A stretch of 34,973 nucleotides of DNA from a virus. The position numbers were made by a program, and so were the translations under genes. The stretch is from positions 1 to 34,973 of IMG/VR virus record IMGVR_UViG_3300013094_000146, one strand, 5' to 3'. The notes beneath the pieces are model-generated. The model was given only the letters and a program-made list of their open reading frames with translations, was not told the origin of the DNA and made no database searches. This document shows, one piece after another, positions 27,153 through 34,436 of the stretch (the stretch's first letter is position 1; every line of letters starts with the position of its first letter).

Positions 27153-28201
27153 TTATATTAAAGGCATACGTGTTTCTTTAGTAACTTCAAGATTCTCTTT
27201 GATAACTGCATATATCATATCACGATCTTGAAAACTATAGAGATTAAGCAGTTCTGAAACTGTGACTGCGCCTCTCATATACCAAGATATTCTAAATATT
27301 TCTTGTTTAAAAGTTTTAATGTCTTCGTCTAGCCTAATTAGCCGTTGTTCTATATCTTGATTGCTGAGACCAATTAGGCTTGAACGAAAAAATTTGATTC
27401 GTCCAGTTCTACTGCAACTTTATCTTCTTTTCCACAATGCTCACATACAACGGGCATAGGAGGAACAGCCCAAGTAGCATTGTTCTTTTGATTTTGCTGT
27501 TTGATAGCATCAAACACACTCTTGTCGCTGTTTACTAGCCATTCATTGATCCATGTCTTTTCTGACACAATTTGATCGCCAATGTCAATACTTTCAACAA
27601 TGCTCTTAATGATGTCTGTTTGCAAGTCAGCCAGCTGTTCAAATATTGATTTAAGCAGAGCTTTACGTTCGTCATTGTCCGGCATTGCGTCTACTTGCAC
27701 CAGCTTTTGTTGCAGTTGGAAGTTGCGTAGATTAAACGCTGTGCTGTCTTTGTAGGTTAAGGGATGTAGTTTGATCACTAGATCCTTGAGCACTACAGAG
27801 TTTTCATACTGACAAGCCATATAGTGTTCAACAATTCTGTTTAGGTCAACTTCGTACTCTGAACTGTTTTCACATCCTGTGCATTTTACTGTTAGGGTTA
27901 TGGTATTGCCAAATGTAGCAATACGAATTGCCGCTAGTATGATAGTGATATCAATAGTGGGCAAGTCCCAAGGATTAGTTATTGATGGGCAACAGCTGGC
28001 AATAACCTGCACTGTGCTTTCGCCTGTTAGTAGTGCATCGGGCGTTTTCATAATGATTTCGTCCATGCCAGTCATACCATACACGGGCATGTGATTGCTG
28101 TCACCTTGTATGTTGCCCGGCTGACAGTAAACGCCAGCTGAAGGTAGTTTGATAAAAATTTTAGGTTGTCTAAAATACTTCTGTAATGGATTAGTAGCCA
28201 T
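27153..28201 (-). CDS. gp26 frameshift fusion product (gp26 residues 1-271 plus 78 codons of the -1 frame)
   Basis: After the slippery A AAT TTT at 27395-27389 the -1 frame stays open for 78 codons and stops at 27153, giving a product of 349 residues. The extension contains no ATG, GTG or TTG before the Met of SWYMRG, halfway along it, so it cannot easily be started on its own. It reads like a real protein: a charged helix (QDIEQRLIRLDEDIKTFKQE), then ISWYMRGAVTVSELLNLYSF, then DRDMIYAVIKENLEVTKET. An 11-bp stem starts 8 bases after the heptamer. Known analogues are lambda G/GT and P2 E/E+E', where a shifted fraction binds the tape measure. The candidate tape-measure gene lies about 1.1 kb to the right. 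Not tested by experiment. Confidence 0.7.
27331..27395 (-). promoter_or_regulatory. Programmed -1 ribosomal frameshift signal in gp26
   Basis: Slippery heptamer A AAT TTT (27395-27389 read on the minus strand, in the gp26 frame), an 8-base spacer, then AGCCTAATTGG at 27380-27370. The latter can pair with CTAATTAGGCT at 27341-27331: 11 pairs with one G-U and a 28-base loop. The zero-frame TAA lies within the first strand of the stem, so the layout is the classic one for a shift just before a stop. Confidence 0.7.
27374..28201 (-). CDS. 26: Baseplate hub assembly protein gp26
   Basis: A 275-residue protein of the T4 baseplate hub (gp26) type. It begins NPLQKYFRQPKIFIKLPSAG and has YGMTGMDEIIMKTPDALLTG, the strongly conserved stretch of that family, near residues 40-62. 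Two Cys-x-x-Cys pairs, CTGC at about 105 and CEHC near 256, suggest one zinc site joining middle and C-terminal parts. In T4, gp26 acts with gp51, gp27, gp28 and gp29 in hub formation. It lies alone on the minus strand with an exact late box and a GGAG ribosome site upstream. Termination at 27374 gives this form; a -1 shift near the end would give the longer fusion. Confidence 0.87.
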   Translation of the reverse strand: MATNPLQKYFRQPKIFIKLPSAGVYCQPGNIQGDSNHMPVYGMTGMDEIIMKTPDALLTGESTVQVIASCCPSITNPWDLPTIDITIILAAIRIATFGNTITLTVKCTGCENSSEYEVDLNRIVEHYMACQYENSVVLKDLVIKLHPLTYKDSTAFNLRNFQLQQKLVQVDAMPDNDERKALLKSIFEQLADLQTDIIKSIVESIDIGDQIVSEKTWINEWLVNSDKSVFDAIKQQNQKNNATWAVPPMPVVCEHCGKEDKVAVELDESNFFVQA

Positions 28202-28224
28202 ATTAATAACTCCGGATTAGATTG

Positions 28225-28232
28225 TATTTATA
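28225..28232 (-). promoter_or_regulatory. Late promoter for gp26
   Basis: The minus strand reads TATAAATA followed by C, identical to the T4 late box. It is 24 bases upstream of the gp26 ATG, with GGAG at 28213-28210 between them. This is the clearest late promoter in the window and supports gp55-driven expression. Confidence 0.75.
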
Positions 28233-28264
28233 TGCGCACTTTTTGGTGGATTTTTTATTAGAAA

Positions 28265-29320
28265 ATGAATATAGGTAAATATATGACTATGAAAGTCTAC
28301 GAAATCATCAACGAAGAATGGTATAATCCCTTATCGTGGTTCCCATCGCACTCAAATGCAACTGCTAACGTTGCGAAAACACAAATATCTGCGGCCATGT
28401 CCAATGATGATTTAAAACGTGCAATGTCCGGAGAAATCAAAGTTCCCGGCATGAGTCAAAAAGAAGTTGAAGCATTGTACAAGAGCATTGCCTATGATGG
28501 CAATAAAGCCGCAAGAGCTGCCGCTTGGGAAAAGAGAGCAGTTAATCTAGGCAATATTGCTTGGGTTTTAAAGCTACTTGGTGTAGTAACTGTGTGCGCA
28601 GAACTGTGCTATAACTTGGATCAAGCTGAAGAAGCTTACATAAAAGGTCAATTAAAAACTAAAGAACAATTTCAAACTGCTCGTCAAGCATTTATTGGGC
28701 AGTGGATGATTAGATTCTTTACCCCATGGCTGTCATCTATGCTGTTGCGCAGTAAATGGGTATTGGGTATCAGTAGATTTATTTTAGGATTATTAACATT
28801 GGGCACTGGAGTGCTTGATGGTCCTGCGGCACTTGTGGGTATTGTTGCCGAGCAAGCAGTTTTTATTGCTATATCAGAATTTTTACAAAGTAAAATGTTT
28901 GAACAATGGTGCGGAGAGAATGTAGCATTGTTGGCTGTCATGGGCTACTGGCCTGACACTGCTTGGGACAATTTAAGAAAGTATCTAAGCGAAATCCCTG
29001 TGCTAAACACCTTTATGAAAAATAAAGGACAAGGATATTACGACAGCGAAAAAGAAAATCGCAAAAAAGTTAATCCAGAAGCTGATGCAGAAGAAGCTAG
29101 CATTAAAGCTGCCAATGCTAAATCAGCAAAGAACGCAGTGGTAATTGCAGGCATTCGTATAACTGATGCAGATGGTTATATTGATGACGAAGCATACTTA
29201 AATCCTAATGTACAGTACGCAATAAAAAATAATCCTACAGATCCAAATGTACAAAAAGCGGCAACACTTCCAAGACGTCCTGGATCTATTGCTGACAAAC
29301 CTCTAGCACACTTAGTATAA
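28265..29320 (+). CDS. Tail-cluster protein with hydrophobic segments, function unknown
   Basis: A protein of up to 351 residues that I do not recognise. Residues of about 90-120 (NIAWVLKLLGVVTVCAELCY) and about 168-212 (WVLGISRFILGLLTLGTGVL and an adjoining hydrophobic run with VGIVAEQAVFIAISEFL) could be two or three membrane-spanning helices; the rest is polar, with an Ala/Lys/Glu-rich C-terminal part. The start is uncertain: ATG at 28265, 28283 or 28289; the last gives MKVYEIINEEWYNPLSW. It ends one base before the tape-measure candidate (TAATATG), suggesting coupled translation. Position between gp26 and the tape measure suggests a hub or tail-tip role, possibly a protein carried in the tail and inserted in the host membrane at infection; this is inference. 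Confidence 0.75.
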   Translation: MNIGKYMTMKVYEIINEEWYNPLSWFPSHSNATANVAKTQISAAMSNDDLKRAMSGEIKVPGMSQKEVEALYKSIAYDGNKAARAAAWEKRAVNLGNIAWVLKLLGVVTVCAELCYNLDQAEEAYIKGQLKTKEQFQTARQAFIGQWMIRFFTPWLSSMLLRSKWVLGISRFILGLLTLGTGVLDGPAALVGIVAEQAVFIAISEFLQSKMFEQWCGENVALLAVMGYWPDTAWDNLRKYLSEIPVLNTFMKNKGQGYYDSEKENRKKVNPEADAEEASIKAANAKSAKNAVVIAGIRITDADGYIDDEAYLNPNVQYAIKNNPTDPNVQKAATLPRRPGSIADKPLAHLV

Positions 29321-29321
29321 T

Positions 29322-31283
29322 ATGGCAACAGTAGAAGAACAAATCTTAGAACAGTTAAAAGAAAACAACCGCTTACTTAAAAGCGGTGGTGGTACTAGTT
29401 CTACAACATCTGGTACCAGTACAGCTGGTGCATCTGGAGCATTAGGTGCAGTATACAAAAAAGCTGCCGATGATTTTAATCCATTAAGCCTAGCAGTAAC
29501 AGGTGTTAGTGCGGCAATGGGAGCGGCTAAAAGTGTTTATTCTGATTTAGAAAGTGTAATCAAACCTAACTTAGACACTTGGAGAAAACTTAGTGATACC
29601 GGATCGTCATTTGGCGGAAGTATTGTTGACATGGCTTCAAGTGCTAAAGAAGCACGACTAAGTCTTGACTCATTTGCTAACCTTATAGAAAATAATGCAG
29701 GTAGATTTAATGGACTGTCTGGGCAAATTGGCAAAGGTGCAGATGCATTTTCTCATTTTAGTGGAGAATTTTTTGCCAGTACCAATCACGGAGTTGAAAC
29801 ACTAAAAGCATTAGGCTACACTACTGAAGGCATCAATGATGTATTAGCATTACAACTTAACAATTATACAACTATTGATCTTCAAGATAAGAAAGCCAAA
29901 GCAGACGCGATTGCATCTGCAACTGCTCTAGCAGTAGAAATGGATTCAATGGCTAAACTAACAGGTGTTAGCCGTAAACAACAAGAAGAAATAATGAAAA
30001 AAGCCCAAGTTGATGGGCAAGCTGAAGCTAAGTTGCGATTAATCACTGCTGGCAAGGGTGAAGAAGAAACTAGAGCTATTCGTGATAACTATGAAAAACA
30101 AAGACTAGCCGCGGCACTTCGTGGAGAAGAACAATTATTTAAAGAAACATTTGCATTAGGCACTGTGGTCAGTAAAGAAGCACAAATTCAAGTAGCAGTT
30201 AATGGCAAGCAAGCTCAAGCTACTATGGATTCAGCTAATGCCGCAGTAAAAGGAAATATTGAAGAATCTCAACAATTTTCTCAGCAAGCAACTCAAGAGA
30301 TGTTAAAAAATCAAAAAGATGCAAACTATCTAACAATGGCAACTCTTGGACCTTTAAATGCAGTAGGTAAAGCTACTAGTGATCAACTAACAACTAATTT
30401 ACCTTTATATAAAGCTGAACAAGCTGTTAGAGCAGAGATGATGAAAGATGAAAAGTTTGCCGCACTTTCAAAAGACGAACAAGACAAACGCATTTATCAA
30501 GAAGCACTTAATAGAGCTAAAGCGCCACCTACTGGTCCATCAGCTGAAAGCACTAAGATGTTAGTTAATTTAGAATCACGTGCTGACGATGTAGCTAACG
30601 CATTGCAACAAGGCATTGTTAAACCAATGAATGAAGATGTTGCCCCTGCACTGAAAAAATTTAACGAAGGGCTAATTGGTGGCAATGTAACTTACAATGG
30701 AAAGCAAACAACATTTGCTAGAGCTTCAGCAGAAACCGTAGCAAGTGAATTTAAAAATCCTCCATCTACTCAAGGACCCAATTCTAGTCCAATAATTAAT
30801 GCATCAGCTAATTCAAAAGCTCCTGAGTATACCGGTGAAGGGCTTTTAAAAGGTCTAGCCGATTTAGGTAGAACTGCTGATTTGTTACTAGTTAGAACTG
30901 TAAATGCCGCAAGTGATGATAAGAGTCGTGCTAATGGTCGTGCTAATGGTAGTCCAGGCATTAGCTCATTCTTAGGAGGCGGCAATTTTAACAGCATGTT
31001 TGAAAATTTTGGTGCAGGTACACCTATGACATTACATGGTGAGGAAGTAGTTGCTACTAAAGAACAAATGAATCAAATAATGCAAAAGGCTCAAGGTGCT
31101 ATTGGGTCTGCTCAAAATATGTTTGGCAATGCAAAATCCACTCTAGATGACGTTGTACAAGGCTTAGAACGATTAAATAGTAGCATAATGCAGGCAGTGT
31201 CTCACATGTCTTCTGTTGCAGATAATGCACAGAAACAAGTTAAAGCTACTAAGAGTTTGTCAAACAATAGATACGCAGGATAA
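29322..31283 (+). CDS. Candidate tail tape-measure protein (gp29-equivalent)
   Basis: A 653-residue protein, mostly Ala/Lys/Gln/Glu-rich helix, which suits an extended rod. The N-terminus has a coiled-coil start (EEQILEQLKENNRLLKSGGG) and a Ser/Thr/Gly linker. The C-terminal part has FGAGTPMTLHGEEVVATKEQ near residues 565-584, which resembles the G-x-L-x-GE-x-G(P)E motif near the end of many phage tape-measure and tail-lysin proteins. T4 gp29 has 590 residues. At about 1.5 angstrom per helical residue, 653 residues would span about 98 nm, in the range of T4-like tails. Neighbouring gp26 and the membrane-segment gene fit a hub/tape-measure cluster. Alternative: a minor head or tail protein of similar composition. 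Confidence 0.55.
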   Translation: MATVEEQILEQLKENNRLLKSGGGTSSTTSGTSTAGASGALGAVYKKAADDFNPLSLAVTGVSAAMGAAKSVYSDLESVIKPNLDTWRKLSDTGSSFGGSIVDMASSAKEARLSLDSFANLIENNAGRFNGLSGQIGKGADAFSHFSGEFFASTNHGVETLKALGYTTEGINDVLALQLNNYTTIDLQDKKAKADAIASATALAVEMDSMAKLTGVSRKQQEEIMKKAQVDGQAEAKLRLITAGKGEEETRAIRDNYEKQRLAAALRGEEQLFKETFALGTVVSKEAQIQVAVNGKQAQATMDSANAAVKGNIEESQQFSQQATQEMLKNQKDANYLTMATLGPLNAVGKATSDQLTTNLPLYKAEQAVRAEMMKDEKFAALSKDEQDKRIYQEALNRAKAPPTGPSAESTKMLVNLESRADDVANALQQGIVKPMNEDVAPALKKFNEGLIGGNVTYNGKQTTFARASAETVASEFKNPPSTQGPNSSPIINASANSKAPEYTGEGLLKGLADLGRTADLLLVRTVNAASDDKSRANGRANGSPGISSFLGGGNFNSMFENFGAGTPMTLHGEEVVATKEQMNQIMQKAQGAIGSAQNMFGNAKSTLDDVVQGLERLNSSIMQAVSHMSSVADNAQKQVKATKSLSNNRYAG

Positions 31284-31286
31284 CAG

Positions 31287-33050
31287 ATGAGTTGGAAAAA
31301 ATACTTTACCCCAGTACCAGTTAACGGCGAAATGCTCAGCCCAGTCAATGGGCAGTTTAATGGTACCCGCCCAGGCCCAGCTCGAACTAATTATTCTAGC
31401 TATCTTCCAGATGTTTACACCGGCAGTCCAAATCGTGTTGAGCGTTACGGTCAATACGAAGTTATGGATAGTGATCCAGAAGTTAACGCGGCACTGGATA
31501 TTCTTGCAGAATTTTGCACACAAAAATTAAAAGATGGTAAAAGTCCATTTGCTGTACACTGGCGCAGTAAAGCCACTAATGCTGAAGTAAAAATCTTAGG
31601 CGAGTACTTGCAACAATGGAATAAACTACAAAAGTTTGACACTCGTATTTTTAAAATTGTACGTAATGTATTCAAATACGGCGATGCTTTCTTTATTCGT
31701 GATCCAGAAAATCAAAAGTGGTCTTGGGTAGATCCTGCCCAGTTGATTAAGATTATTGTCAACGAGTCAGAAGGCAAGAAACCAGAACAGTATATTATTA
31801 AAGACCTAGCACCTAACTTTGAAAGTCTAGTTGCTACTATGATTACTCCACAAGTTGGCCCACGTCAAGGCGGCCAAGGTTCGCAAACTCCAGGCGGAGC
31901 CTATGGTGGTGGTGGATCAGCAGGTGGAACTGGTAGCAAAGGTCCTACAGCCGGTAACGCAACACGTTTTGGACTTAATCAGAAAGAGTCAGCAGTTGAC
32001 GCTAAACACGTAGTACACCTAAGTTTATCAGAAGGATTAGACAATAACTATCCATTTGGTAACAGTTTATTAGAAAACGTTTTTAAAGTATACAAGCAAA
32101 AAGAATTGCTTGAAGATGCTATTTTAATCTATCGTATAAGCCGCGCACCGGAGCGCAGAGTGTTTACCATTGACGTTGGTAACATGCCAAGTCACTTGGC
32201 AATGGCATTCGTAGAACGTGTTAAAAATGAAATTCATCAGCGCAGAATCCCAAGTCAAACAGGTGGCGGGCAAAATGTCATAGACTCTGCGTATAACCCT
32301 TTGAGTATTAACGAAGATTACTTCTTTCCTAAGACTGCTAACGGTCAAGGAAGTGACGTTAAGATGTTAGAAGGTGGTAAAAACATTGGTGAAATTGATG
32401 ATTTAAAATACTTTACCAACAAGTTATTCCGTGGTTTGCGTATTCCAAGTAGCTACTTGCCAACTGGTGCAGAAGACAGTCAAAATCAATTTAATGACGG
32501 TCGTGTTGGTACAGCATACATTCAAGAACTGCGTTTTAACAAGTATTGCGAACGCTTACAAAGTCTAATTACTACAATATTTGACGAAGAATTTAAGTTA
32601 TACATGCACAGCAAAGGTGTAAACATTGACCCTAGCTTGTTTGAATTAACATTTAATCCGCCAATGAACTTTGCTAGTAGCAAGCAAGCGGCTATTGATG
32701 CAGAGCGTATCAATACATTTAATACAGTACAAGCTATTCCTTATATCAGTAAACGCTTTGCAGTTAAACGATTCCTTGGTTTAACTGATGAAGAGATTGC
32801 AGAAAATGAACGTTTATGGGGCGAAGAAAACGGTAAAGGACAACCTACAAGCACTGATGCCGCCGGTGAAATGCGTTCAGCAGGATTATCTGCAAGCGGT
32901 ATTGAAGGCGATTTAGGTGCGGCAGCTGATATGACTGCACCAGAAGATATGCAAAATCCAGAAGCACAAGCTGGCGCTCCAGGTAGTCCAGGCGGTACTC
33001 CAGGCGCACCTAGTGGCCCTCCAGGTGGCGCCGCGGGTCCAGTTGCATAA
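31287..33050 (+). CDS. 20: Portal vertex protein gp20
   Basis: A protein of 587 residues with clear gp20 content: RVERYGQYEVMDSDPEVNAA, FKIVRNVFKYGDAFFIRDPE, IYRISRAPERRVFTIDVGNM, and DDLKYFTNKLFRGLRIPSSY with a following PTGAEDSQNQFNDGR. gp20 forms the 12-subunit portal through which DNA is packaged and to which neck and tail attach. T4 gp20 has 524 residues. Two additions stand out: a Gly-rich insert at about residues 190-225 (PGGAYGGGGSAGGTG) and a Pro/Gly-rich tail (GAPGSPGGTPGAPSGPPGG) that looks collagen-like. The ATG follows the tape-measure stop by 3 bases. The end overlaps a late-type ATAAATA sequence. Confidence 0.95.
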   Translation: MSWKKYFTPVPVNGEMLSPVNGQFNGTRPGPARTNYSSYLPDVYTGSPNRVERYGQYEVMDSDPEVNAALDILAEFCTQKLKDGKSPFAVHWRSKATNAEVKILGEYLQQWNKLQKFDTRIFKIVRNVFKYGDAFFIRDPENQKWSWVDPAQLIKIIVNESEGKKPEQYIIKDLAPNFESLVATMITPQVGPRQGGQGSQTPGGAYGGGGSAGGTGSKGPTAGNATRFGLNQKESAVDAKHVVHLSLSEGLDNNYPFGNSLLENVFKVYKQKELLEDAILIYRISRAPERRVFTIDVGNMPSHLAMAFVERVKNEIHQRRIPSQTGGGQNVIDSAYNPLSINEDYFFPKTANGQGSDVKMLEGGKNIGEIDDLKYFTNKLFRGLRIPSSYLPTGAEDSQNQFNDGRVGTAYIQELRFNKYCERLQSLITTIFDEEFKLYMHSKGVNIDPSLFELTFNPPMNFASSKQAAIDAERINTFNTVQAIPYISKRFAVKRFLGLTDEEIAENERLWGEENGKGQPTSTDAAGEMRSAGLSASGIEGDLGAAADMTAPEDMQNPEAQAGAPGSPGGTPGAPSGPPGGAAGPVA

Positions 33051-33053
33051 ATA
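33046..33053 (+). promoter_or_regulatory. Possible late promoter at the end of gp20
   Basis: CATAAATA spans the gp20 stop codon, one base different from the T4 late box. Transcripts starting a few bases downstream would begin at or after the ATG at 33058, so it would serve gp67 and gp21 rather than the 82-residue gene. It may be chance in AT-rich sequence. Confidence 0.3.
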
Positions 33054-33057
33054 TAGT

Positions 33058-33306
33058 ATGATCCTAAGAGAATTATTTTATATTGATCCTGACACGAGAC
33101 ACGTGGCTAATGACTTGCGTTACGATGCAGGTCGTGATAACGCTATGTTGCATCGCGACGACACTCGTAAAACAAGATTAACTCTTAGACAAATAAACGA
33201 ACTAAGAAAAAGCACAGAAGCACATATTTTAGAGCAAGAAAGAGAATTAGAATTCATAACCGCAATGTATGCGGCACCTGCTCCGGAAGCTGGCGCTCCT
33301 GCTTAA
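33058..33306 (+). CDS. Small conserved-looking head-cluster protein, unknown
   Basis: An 82-residue protein between portal and gp67-like genes. It starts MILRELFYIDPDTRHVANDL, is highly charged (DDTRKTRLTLRQINELRKST) and probably forms a helix ending in an Ala/Pro-rich tail. The start at 33058 is 7 bases after the gp20 stop; the frame is open further upstream inside gp20, but the ATG is the natural start. T4 has the prohead core genes 67 and 68 between 20 and 21, so this could be a core or scaffold component, but I see no motif that proves it. Confidence 0.7.
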   Translation: MILRELFYIDPDTRHVANDLRYDAGRDNAMLHRDDTRKTRLTLRQINELRKSTEAHILEQERELEFITAMYAAPAPEAGAPA

Positions 33307-33317
33307 TCATCAAAAAT

Positions 33318-33341
33318 TGTCAAAACGACTCGTTTTTGACA
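33318..33341. other. Hairpin in the leader of the gp67-like gene
   Basis: TGTCAAAACG pairs with CGTTTTTGACA, leaving one bulged T and a 3-base loop. It lies in the 109-base gap after the 82-residue gene. On the minus strand it is followed within two bases by a run of five T; on the plus strand no T-run follows directly. It may be a weak terminator, a processing site or an mRNA-stabilising structure. Confidence 0.4.
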
Positions 33342-33369
33342 CATATCCGCCTACTTTTTTAATAAATTT

Positions 33370-33377
33370 GTAAATAT
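33370..33377 (+). promoter_or_regulatory. Candidate late promoter for the gp67-like gene
   Basis: GTAAATAT (with a second A/T-rich box AATAAATT at 33361) lies 39 bases before the ATG at 33416, followed by AGGAG at 33402-33406. Position and similarity to the other boxes in the window suggest a late promoter for the abundant core protein. The match to TATAAATA is imperfect. Confidence 0.45.
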
Positions 33378-33415
33378 ATTACAGCCTTGTATCTATAATC
33401 ACAGGAGAACACAAC

Positions 33416-34423
33416 ATGACTGACCGCGCTCAATTTGAAGCAATGCTTGAAGCTTTGATCAATGAAGATCAAGAAACAGCAAAAGAGATTTTTCACAATA
33501 TCGTAGTAGGCAAAAGCCGAGAAATCTACGAAGAATTATTAGAATCTGATTTTAAACAAGATCAGGGTAATCCTTACAAAGAAGAGGAAGAAGAGGAAGA
33601 AGAAAGTTTTGAACCTAAATCTTCTGAAGAAGGTGAGGAAGAAGAGGAAGAAGAGGAAGATGATGGCGCTGAAGACGACGCAGAAGATGACGGCGCTGAA
33701 GACGACGCAGAAGATGACGGCGAAGAAGATCCATTCGGCGGCGAAGAAGACGGCGAAGGCGAAGAAGGCGGTGATATGGAAGACCGCGTTATGGACCTAG
33801 AAGACGCACTAGAAGACCTAAAAGCAGAGTTTGAACAACTATTGCAAGGCGAAGAACACGAAGAAGAAAACGAGCCAGGCATTCATGGCGACGGTGAACC
33901 AATGCACGATTTAGATGCAGAAATGCATGGCGGAGAGCATGACGGCGCTGGTCCAGATGAATTAGCAGGACTAATGGAATACGTTAACAAGATTGGTGTA
34001 CCATACGGTCAAGGTGCTTACATTGCTAATACAACAGAATTACAAAACGTTGGTGCAAGTACTGGCGGCAGCTACAAAGCTTCTGGCAATACAAAATCAT
34101 TAATTGACAACATGAAGAACGATATGGGTGGTACAACTGCTAACATCGCTCAGAACCATGTTGAAGTACACGGTGACGCAGGTGTTAAAGCTGGCGGAAC
34201 AAAAGGTGGTTTGGAAGCTCCAACTACTAAGCCATTGATTGGTAAAGTACAAAATACACCAGGTGTTGATGCAGGTAAGACAGGTTTCAAGACTCGCGTA
34301 AAAGGCGGCGGTATTGATGCACAGTCTGGCTTTGATCAACCAGGTAAGCAAGTAGGCGCTAAAGATTCAAGCGGACGTGGCGAAAGCAACACGAAGTCTT
34401 TAATCAGTAAGCGTGTACGTTAA
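33416..34423 (+). CDS. Acidic prohead core protein, gp67-like with a long C-terminal extension
   Basis: A 335-residue protein. Residues 1-45 (FEAMLEALINEDQETAKEIF, then GKSREIYEELLES) resemble the start of T4 gp67 (pip), and like gp67 it continues into an extreme Glu/Asp run (about residues 55-125), encoded partly by a 27-base tandem repeat. T4 gp67 has only 80 residues and ends there. Here a coiled-coil-like stretch (VMDLEDALEDLKAEFEQLLQ) and a Gly/Asn/Lys-rich C-terminal half follow, with three copies of a short motif [N/T]TK[S/P]LI at about residues 225, 271 and 326. The ATG has AGGAG at good spacing. Position between portal and protease matches the T4 core cluster. Expected role: internal scaffold core, cleaved by gp21. 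Confidence 0.75.
   Translation: MTDRAQFEAMLEALINEDQETAKEIFHNIVVGKSREIYEELLESDFKQDQGNPYKEEEEEEEESFEPKSSEEGEEEEEEEEDDGAEDDAEDDGAEDDAEDDGEEDPFGGEEDGEGEEGGDMEDRVMDLEDALEDLKAEFEQLLQGEEHEEENEPGIHGDGEPMHDLDAEMHGGEHDGAGPDELAGLMEYVNKIGVPYGQGAYIANTTELQNVGASTGGSYKASGNTKSLIDNMKNDMGGTTANIAQNHVEVHGDAGVKAGGTKGGLEAPTTKPLIGKVQNTPGVDAGKTGFKTRVKGGGIDAQSGFDQPGKQVGAKDSSGRGESNTKSLISKRVR
33662..33721 (+). repeat. 27-base tandem repeat coding for an acidic repeat
   Basis: Two full units (33662-33688 and 33689-33715) differ at one base, and a third starts at 33716 for two codons. Each unit encodes nine residues, DGAEDDAED. It is in frame, so copy number could vary without breaking the gp67-like protein. Confidence 0.9.
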
Positions 34424-34436
34424 TTAGGACACAACA

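Noticed and set aside
33574-33882. Minus-strand Ser-rich open frame
   Set aside because: It is the reverse of the Glu/Asp codon run and tandem repeat in the gp67-like gene.
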